DNA of 64,000 nucleotides from assembly GCF_020010925.1 (NCBI RefSeq), contig NZ_JAGJBZ010000001.1:2710001-2774000 (forward strand), read 5' to 3'. The stretch is from Streptomyces griseiscabiei. GTDB taxonomy: Bacteria > Actinomycetota > Actinomycetes > Streptomycetales > Streptomycetaceae. The notes below the pieces were generated by a model, which searched no databases, was not told the DNA's origin, and saw only the letters and a list, made by a program, of their open reading frames with translations. Below, piece after piece: positions 59,388 to 64,000 of the stretch (positions are counted from its first letter, which is position 1; every line of letters starts with the position of its first letter). Position numbers and translations under genes: made by a program.

Positions 59388-60770
59388 TCACACGACGCCC
59401 ACCGCGGCGAGCGCCGCACGCTGGCGGGACGTGGGCCGCGCCGGGAAGTACAGATAGCAGACGCCGCCGGTGCCGGAGACGATCTTGCCCGCGGCGTTGT
59501 ACCGCTTGGTCCGCAGCCAGATGTTCTCCCACTCGCGCCGCCGGTAGACCCGGCGCACCGCCTCGTTGGTCGGGGAGTTCGGGTCGTTGGCGATGATGTC
59601 GCCGTCGGCGGTGAAGCCGATCACCGTCATCAGATGCCCGGCCGTGCCGTAGCCCGCGCCCGTCAGCTCCTCCGCCAGGAACGACTGGGAGGTGATCGCC
59701 GGGATGCCCGCCGCGATCAGGGTCTCCAGCTCGGTGAGCGAGCCCAGCCGGGTCACCACGCCCTGGATGTCCTGGTAGGTGGCGGCGTACGCGGCGTTGA
59801 ACGGCCAGTTGCCACAGCCCTCGTACTGGTAGTCGAAGGTGAACCGGGCCGCGTGGCACACCTGCGGGTCCGCGAACGCCGGGTTCACCCAGGCCAGCTC
59901 CGCGGCGCTGGGCCTGCGGCCCCAGAACTCTATGATCATCTGCGAGGAGGTCGGGCTGCACCAGGCCTCGCCCCCGTTGTCGTACTCGGGGTACTGGCCC
60001 TTGTGGGTCTCCTGGGAGTAGCGCGGGACGTTCAGCTCCCGGGCGAGGCCGGGCGCCGAGGCCGGGACGGTGAAGCGGTCGGGCACGTCGGAGCCCATCG
60101 CGCCGAGCCGCCACACCGTGGGGGTGAGCCGGGTGCCGGGTGTGCGGTGGAGGGTCAGCCGCAGCCGGTAGGAGGCGAGACGCAGGCCCGTGGCCGGGTC
60201 GTCGATCGCGAAGGTGTCCGTCCAGACACTGCTCCTGCCGTCCTCCTGGCCGTCGACGGACGTCCTTCTGATGTCCTGGTCGCCGGCCGCCCACCGCCCC
60301 AGCACGTACCAGGGCGTGTCCGAGCCGTCGGAGTACGTGCCCTTCATCTCGACGGCGATCCAGGTGCCGGCCGGGGTGCGGGCGTTCCAGGACGCGATGA
60401 CCTCGACGGCGGGCACGGTGAGCGTGTGGACCGGTGAGGTCCAGGTCGCGTACTCCCAGGCGGCCGTCCGCCCGGTGTGCGGGTCGGTGTAGTCGGTGGT
60501 GCCGAGCGGCGCGTCGATCACCAGCCCCGGCCGCTCCCCCGCCTGGGCGCAGGTGCCCTCGGCGCCGCCGGAGCGCCAGTCGGCGTACGAGGTCCAGAAG
60601 CGGTTGTCCACGAGGCGGGCCGGTGCCCGGACGGCTCCGGCGGGAGCGTCGGTCCGGGCGCTCGTGGTGTCGGCGGCGGCCTGCGCCGTCGGTCCTCCGG
60701 CCGCCGCGGCGGCGGTGGCGACGGCTGCGGTCAGGACGGTTCTGCGGGACGGCTCGGAAAGGCTCGTCAT
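59388..60770 (-). CDS. Secreted C39-family (bacteriocin-processing-type) peptidase
   Basis: 460-aa exported protein with a twin-arginine signal SRRTVLTAAVATAAAAAGG. Residues about 50-220 form a beta-rich domain; a C39_2 papain-like peptidase domain follows with the nucleophile in GGEAWCSPTSSQMII, the histidine in GTAGHLMTVIGF and the Asp-like NDPNSP. It is a Cys peptidase of unknown target, not fused to an ABC transporter. An in-frame ATG 45 bases upstream (MRLNRFF) would spoil the signal peptide; the start 60770 is preferred. It is divergent from the uridine kinase-like gene. Confidence 0.85.
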   Translation of the reverse strand: MTSLSEPSRRTVLTAAVATAAAAAGGPTAQAAADTTSARTDAPAGAVRAPARLVDNRFWTSYADWRSGGAEGTCAQAGERPGLVIDAPLGTTDYTDPHTGRTAAWEYATWTSPVHTLTVPAVEVIASWNARTPAGTWIAVEMKGTYSDGSDTPWYVLGRWAAGDQDIRRTSVDGQEDGRSSVWTDTFAIDDPATGLRLASYRLRLTLHRTPGTRLTPTVWRLGAMGSDVPDRFTVPASAPGLARELNVPRYSQETHKGQYPEYDNGGEAWCSPTSSQMIIEFWGRRPSAAELAWVNPAFADPQVCHAARFTFDYQYEGCGNWPFNAAYAATYQDIQGVVTRLGSLTELETLIAAGIPAITSQSFLAEELTGAGYGTAGHLMTVIGFTADGDIIANDPNSPTNEAVRRVYRRREWENIWLRTKRYNAAGKIVSGTGGVCYLYFPARPTSRQRAALAAVGVV

Positions 60771-60943
60771 CTGCGGGAGACCCCCAGTGATCCGGAAGAA
60801 ACGGTTCAGACGCACGGCTGTTCGCCCACTATGGACGTCGGGCGAGGACTTCTGCCAGCACCTCGCGCATCGGCGCGCCCACCGATATTGGTCGACACCA
60901 CTGGCGTGCGCCGGGATCTCCCGGCACGGTGTTCAATCCACGT

Positions 60944-61606
60944 ATGCACGCCTTCCCCGCCCCCTCGGACTCCAAGGATCCCGCCGTCGAGGACCTCGCC
61001 TCCCGGCTCCGCACACTGCCGCCCTCCTGCGGGCCGGTCCGGCTGATGGGGGTCGACGGGCACGCCGGGTCCGGGAAGAGCACCCTCGCCGGGCGCCTGG
61101 CCGTCGCGCTCGGCGGTGCCCCGGTGCTGCACCTCGACGACATCGCCACCCACGAGGAGCTGTTCGCGTGGACCGGACGACTCCTGGACCAGGTCATCGA
61201 GCCGCTGCGGGACGGGCGGAGCGCGCGCTACGCCCCGTACGACTGGCGTGCGCGCGGTTTCGGCCCCGCGCGCACGCTGCCGGCGGCGCCCGTGATCGTG
61301 GTCGAGGGGGTGGGTGCGGGCCGGCGTGCGCTCCGGCCGTATCTGGCGCGGCTGGTGTGGATGGAGGTGCCGGAGGAGCGTGCCTGGGCGCGAGGGCAGG
61401 CGCGGGACGGGGAGGAGCAGAGTGAGTTCTGGGCCGGGTGGGTCAGGGCGGAACGCCGGCATTTCGCCGAGGATCCTTCTCGGCCGTTCGCCGATCTTCT
61501 GATTCGGCCGGGAAACACGGGGTACGAGGTGCTGGCGGGACCTGCGACGACTCCCGGATCGGCATCGCATCTCACTCAGGGTGACGGACCATCCGCAATG
61601 TGCTGA
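60944..61606 (+). CDS. Uridine kinase-like P-loop protein
   Basis: 220-aa P-loop NTPase of the uridine kinase/AAA group. Walker A is GHAGSGKST at 39-47 (K45); HLDDIATHEEL is a possible Walker B-like or substrate-binding region, and YDWRARGFGPART fits the nucleoside-kinase nucleotide site. Length and layout resemble small uridine kinases of actinobacteria, but substrate is not proven. A GTG at 60929 is the alternative start. Neither start has a strong ribosome binding site; the promoter lies in the 173-base divergent spacer. Confidence 0.8.
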   Translation: MHAFPAPSDSKDPAVEDLASRLRTLPPSCGPVRLMGVDGHAGSGKSTLAGRLAVALGGAPVLHLDDIATHEELFAWTGRLLDQVIEPLRDGRSARYAPYDWRARGFGPARTLPAAPVIVVEGVGAGRRALRPYLARLVWMEVPEERAWARGQARDGEEQSEFWAGWVRAERRHFAEDPSRPFADLLIRPGNTGYEVLAGPATTPGSASHLTQGDGPSAMC

Positions 61607-61655
61607 ACTTGTGAAGACGACTGTCCGGGAAGTTCCGCGAGTGCCCCAACTCGGC

Positions 61656-61685
61656 TTGACCGGGGGGCCGTACAGGTCTTACGTT
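61656..61685 (+). promoter_or_regulatory. Promoter of a candidate small RNA
   Basis: TTGACC (61656-61661), 18-base spacer, TACGTT (61680-61685), nearly the same boxes as the chitinase promoter, located after the uridine kinase-like gene. Confidence 0.6.
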
Positions 61686-61690
61686 CTGAA

Positions 61691-61765
61691 TGTGCGGTGA
61701 TTCTTCACCGCCCAGAGACGCGAAGCCCCCGGTTGTTCCCCCGTGATCGGGGGCTTCGTTCTGCC
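61691..61765 (+). ncRNA. Candidate small RNA of about 70 nt
   Basis: A transcript starting about 61691 would fold into a perfect 7-bp hairpin (61694-61700 with 61705-61711, GCGGTGA-TTCT-TCACCGC) followed by a terminator with an 11-bp perfect stem (61721-61731 with 61748-61758). No start codon with ribosome binding site lies within it. It could be an independent small RNA or an attenuated leader of the AAA+ gene 350 bases on. Confidence 0.5.
61721..61758 (+). terminator. Intrinsic terminator, 11-bp stem
   Basis: CGAAGCCCCCG and CGGGGGCTTCG (61721-61731, 61748-61758) with a 16-base loop, followed by TTCTG. It closes the candidate small RNA. Confidence 0.8.
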
Positions 61766-62040
61766 CTCTTCCGGCTTTTCCGGAACTGCTGGGACACGAT
61801 TTCTTCACCCTCGGTCACCGTCCGCAATGCGCCCCGTCTGCTCCCACCTCGTAAGACGAGGGCTGCGGCACCCTTCGAAGGGCGACCGACCCGCAGGTAC
61901 GATGCCCAAGGTGCGACCTTCGGACGGCAGCGGCAGCGCGTCGGCGCAACTCCCGTCCGCGGCACAGCGGTTCGACGAAGGCTGCCGACGGGCACCGGCC
62001 CGTTCGGTTTCCAGCGGGGGCACGGTTTGTGGGGGACGGG
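61766..62040 (+). other. Gene-free leader of the AAA+ gene
   Basis: 275 bases between the terminator and the start of the AAA+ gene with no credible ORF. A second promoter for that gene is expected here; I could not place it. Confidence 0.3.
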
Positions 62041-63915
62041 ATGGACTTCGGCTCGCGGGGCCCCGAGGCCCCGGCCGACCTCGCCTGGCTGCGAGGCGTG
62101 GACGCCTACACGATGGGCGCCTATCCGCAGGCGGAGGAGGAGTTCCGCACCGCGGTGCGGATGGACCCGGGGATGGCCGACGGCTGGCTCGGGCTGCACG
62201 CGCTGCGCGTGGACACGACGACCGCCCTGCTGCGGATGTTCCGGCACCGGGAGCGCTTCGGGGAGCAGCGCTCACGGCACCGGCGCACCCTCAACTCCTG
62301 GTACTGGCTGGGCTGGTGGGTACAGCCCGTGCTGGAGAGCCCGCGTGATCTGCTCCTCGCGCACGCCTCGCACTGGCTGGACGGGCGCCATGTGCCCGAG
62401 CTGGACCGGGCGCTCGCGGGGCTGCCGCCGGTCGACGCGGACCACCATGTGCGCTTTCTGCACGCCTGCCGCGCCTATCTGGTCAAGGACTGGGAGCAGT
62501 TGGTCCGGCACACCGATCCGCTGATCGACGATCCCCTGCTGGGCATCGAGGCCGGCCTCTTCGGCGGGATGGCCCGGGTCCGGCTGGAGACGTACGGACA
62601 GGCCGAGCCACTGCTCTCCGCCGCGCTGATGCGCTGCCGCAGCGAGCAGCCGCAGCGCAAGGAGCTGCGGTACTGGCTGGCCCGCGCCCACGAGGGCACC
62701 GGGCGCAGCGCCGCCGCGCTGCCGCTGTACCGGGCGGTGCACCGGGTCGACCCCGCCTTCATGGACACCTCCGCGCGGCTCGCGGCGATCGCCGAGGGCG
62801 ACGGGTACGACGACGACGCGAGCGACTTCGCGGCGATCGCGCTCGCCGGGATCGGGCAGGACGTGCTCGACGGCGACGGGCTGGAGCCGTTCTTCGACCC
62901 CGAGGGCCGGGACCTGAAGGTCTCCGATCCCGGGCTGCCGCCGACGGGCGGGCTGCCGCCCGAGGCCGGCGACACCTTCGTCCGGGAGAAGTCCGTGGTG
63001 CCGGTGGAGCCGCTGTCGCTGCCGACCGGGCCGACGGATCCGGAGCTGCTGGAGGAGGCGCTCGCCGAGCTGGAGCGGATGGTCGGTCTCGAACCGGTGA
63101 AACGGCAGGTCAAGGCGTTGTCCGCGCAGCTGAACATGGCGCGGCTGCGGGCCGGGCAGGGGTTGCCGGTGCAGCCGCCCAAGCGGCACTTCGTCTTCTC
63201 CGGGCCGTCCGGGACCGGGAAGACGACCGTGGCGCGAATACTGGGCCGGGTGTTCTACGCGCTCGGGCTGCTGGGCGGCGATCATCTCGTCGAGGCGCAG
63301 CGGGCGGATCTCGTGGGCGAGTATCTCGGGCAGACCGCGGTGAAGGCCAACGAGCTGATCGACTCGGCGATCGGTGGGGTGCTGTTCGTGGACGAGGCGT
63401 ACTCGCTGTCGAACACGGGGTACGGGAAGGGCGATGCGTACGGGGACGAGGCGCTTCAGGTGCTGCTGAAGCGGGCCGAGGACAACCGGGATCATCTGGT
63501 CGTGATCCTCGCGGGGTATCCGGAGGGGATGGATCGGCTGCTGGCCGCGAATCCCGGGCTGTCGTCTCGCTTCACGACGCGGGTGGATTTTCCGTCCTAC
63601 CGGCCGTTGGAGCTGACCTCCATCGGGGAGGTGCTCGCGGCGGAGAACGGGGATGTGTGGGACGAGGAGGCGCTCGACGAACTGCGGTCCGTCGCCGGGC
63701 ATGTCGTCGAGCAGGGGTGGATCGACGAGTTGGGGAACGGGCGGTTCCTGCGGACCCTGTACGAGAAGAGCTGTGCGTATCGGGATCTGCGGTTGTCGGG
63801 GTATCCGACGATTCCCACGCGGGATGATCTGTCGACGTTGCGGCTGCCGGATCTGATGCAGGCGTATGGGGAGGTTCTGTCGGGGCGGGGGCCCGGGGGG
63901 CCGTCGGCGGTGTGA
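62041..63915 (+). CDS. TPR-AAA+ ATPase (CbbX/EccA-like)
   Basis: 624-aa protein with an N-terminal helical TPR-like region (about 1-270: GAYPQAEEEFRTAVRMDPGMAD and PLLSAALMRCRSEQP), an acidic linker, and a CbbX/SpoVK-type AAA+ domain. Walker A is GPSGTGKTT (K394), Walker B VLFVDEAYS (D451, E452), and PGLSSRF carries the arginine-finger region. The same layout is seen in EccA of type VII secretion, but no other esx gene is nearby, so a secretion role is not supported here. ATG 62041 follows GGGGGACGG; a GTG 12 bases earlier is less likely. The dispersed repeat begins 5 bases after its stop codon. Confidence 0.85.
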   Translation: MDFGSRGPEAPADLAWLRGVDAYTMGAYPQAEEEFRTAVRMDPGMADGWLGLHALRVDTTTALLRMFRHRERFGEQRSRHRRTLNSWYWLGWWVQPVLESPRDLLLAHASHWLDGRHVPELDRALAGLPPVDADHHVRFLHACRAYLVKDWEQLVRHTDPLIDDPLLGIEAGLFGGMARVRLETYGQAEPLLSAALMRCRSEQPQRKELRYWLARAHEGTGRSAAALPLYRAVHRVDPAFMDTSARLAAIAEGDGYDDDASDFAAIALAGIGQDVLDGDGLEPFFDPEGRDLKVSDPGLPPTGGLPPEAGDTFVREKSVVPVEPLSLPTGPTDPELLEEALAELERMVGLEPVKRQVKALSAQLNMARLRAGQGLPVQPPKRHFVFSGPSGTGKTTVARILGRVFYALGLLGGDHLVEAQRADLVGEYLGQTAVKANELIDSAIGGVLFVDEAYSLSNTGYGKGDAYGDEALQVLLKRAEDNRDHLVVILAGYPEGMDRLLAANPGLSSRFTTRVDFPSYRPLELTSIGEVLAAENGDVWDEEALDELRSVAGHVVEQGWIDELGNGRFLRTLYEKSCAYRDLRLSGYPTIPTRDDLSTLRLPDLMQAYGEVLSGRGPGGPSAV

Positions 63916-63919
63916 CTTC

Positions 63920-64000
63920 CGCCCCCGCCACCCCTACCCGTCCCATCCCCAGGGGCTGCGCCCCTTCGACCCGCCAGGGTGGTGCGTGGTCGGGTGCGGG
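63920..64000. repeat. Dispersed compound repeat, second full copy (cut by window end)
   Basis: 63920-63948 repeats, in inverse orientation with one mismatch, the 29 bases at 50125-50153, and the following AGGGGCTGCGCCCCTTCGAC is identical too. The copy starts 5 bases after the stop of the AAA+ gene and runs out of the window. Confidence 0.75.

Noticed and set aside
62041..63915. AAA+ gene as EccA of a type VII secretion system
   Set aside because: No EccB-E, MycP or WXG100 gene lies in the window; the TPR-AAA+ layout alone is not enough.
1..64000. CRISPR array, tRNA, rRNA or riboswitch
   Set aside because: No regularly spaced repeat array, no tRNA-like fold with CCA or anticodon loop, and no known riboswitch core was recognised.

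Overview
The window is a 64-kb piece of Streptomyces chromosome. The evidence is very high GC with strong G/C third-position bias, frequent GTG/TTG starts, ATGA/GTGA overlaps, and genus-typical loci: a conservon (CvnABCD), smeA-sffA, rbpA, fxsA, a chitinase with DasR-type sites, and an SCO1431-type mini membrane protein. I found about 50 protein genes and no rRNA, tRNA, CRISPR array, integrase or intact insertion sequence. It reads as core or conserved-arm chromosome rather than a mobile island, but it carries several small repeats.

Layout. 0-2.2 kb: PTS genes crr and ptsI. 2.3-10.3 kb: an unrecognised protein, acetoacetyl-CoA synthetase, a GH31 glucosidase, a NUDIX hydrolase, and a DUF35/thiolase-fold pair that may be an aldolase or acyl-transfer complex. 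10.7-13.1 kb: glpF-glpK. 13.3-18.6 kb: a conservon without a P450, with a small membrane protein divergent from it. 19-24 kb: betB, an APC permease and codA (choline to glycine betaine). 24-31.5 kb: a three-gene kleisin/KITE/SMC-like operon resembling MukFEB or JetABC of Wadjet, with no JetD nuclease beside it. 31.6-37 kb: a GntR regulator divergent from an MFS transporter, DUF1445 and pxpABC, a 5-oxoproline utilisation operon. 37-40.2 kb: two GT4 glycosyltransferases with an SGNH hydrolase. 40.3-44.5 kb: HEAT and ankyrin proteins and the sporulation operon smeA-sffA, followed by a MITE-like element. 44.7-51.6 kb: MocR regulator with a YczE-type membrane protein, a phosphodiesterase, an MFS exporter, rbpA behind a SigR promoter, fxsA and a dolichol/polyprenol-phosphate mannose synthase. 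52-64 kb: amidohydrolase, Lrp regulator, acyl-CoA dehydrogenase, secreted chitinase, TetR regulator, mini membrane protein, secreted C39-type peptidase, uridine kinase-like protein, a candidate small RNA, and a TPR-AAA+ ATPase.

Main points for follow-up: the JetABC-like operon without a nuclease (its SMC protein has Asn where the Walker B catalytic Glu is expected); a promoter-hairpin-terminator unit at 61.66-61.76 kb that looks like a small RNA gene; SffA with no Walker A lysine; a 171-bp MITE with 24-bp terminal inverted repeats; and a dispersed compound repeat placed just after stop codons. All assignments rest on reading the sequence and on remembered family features; no database search was run.
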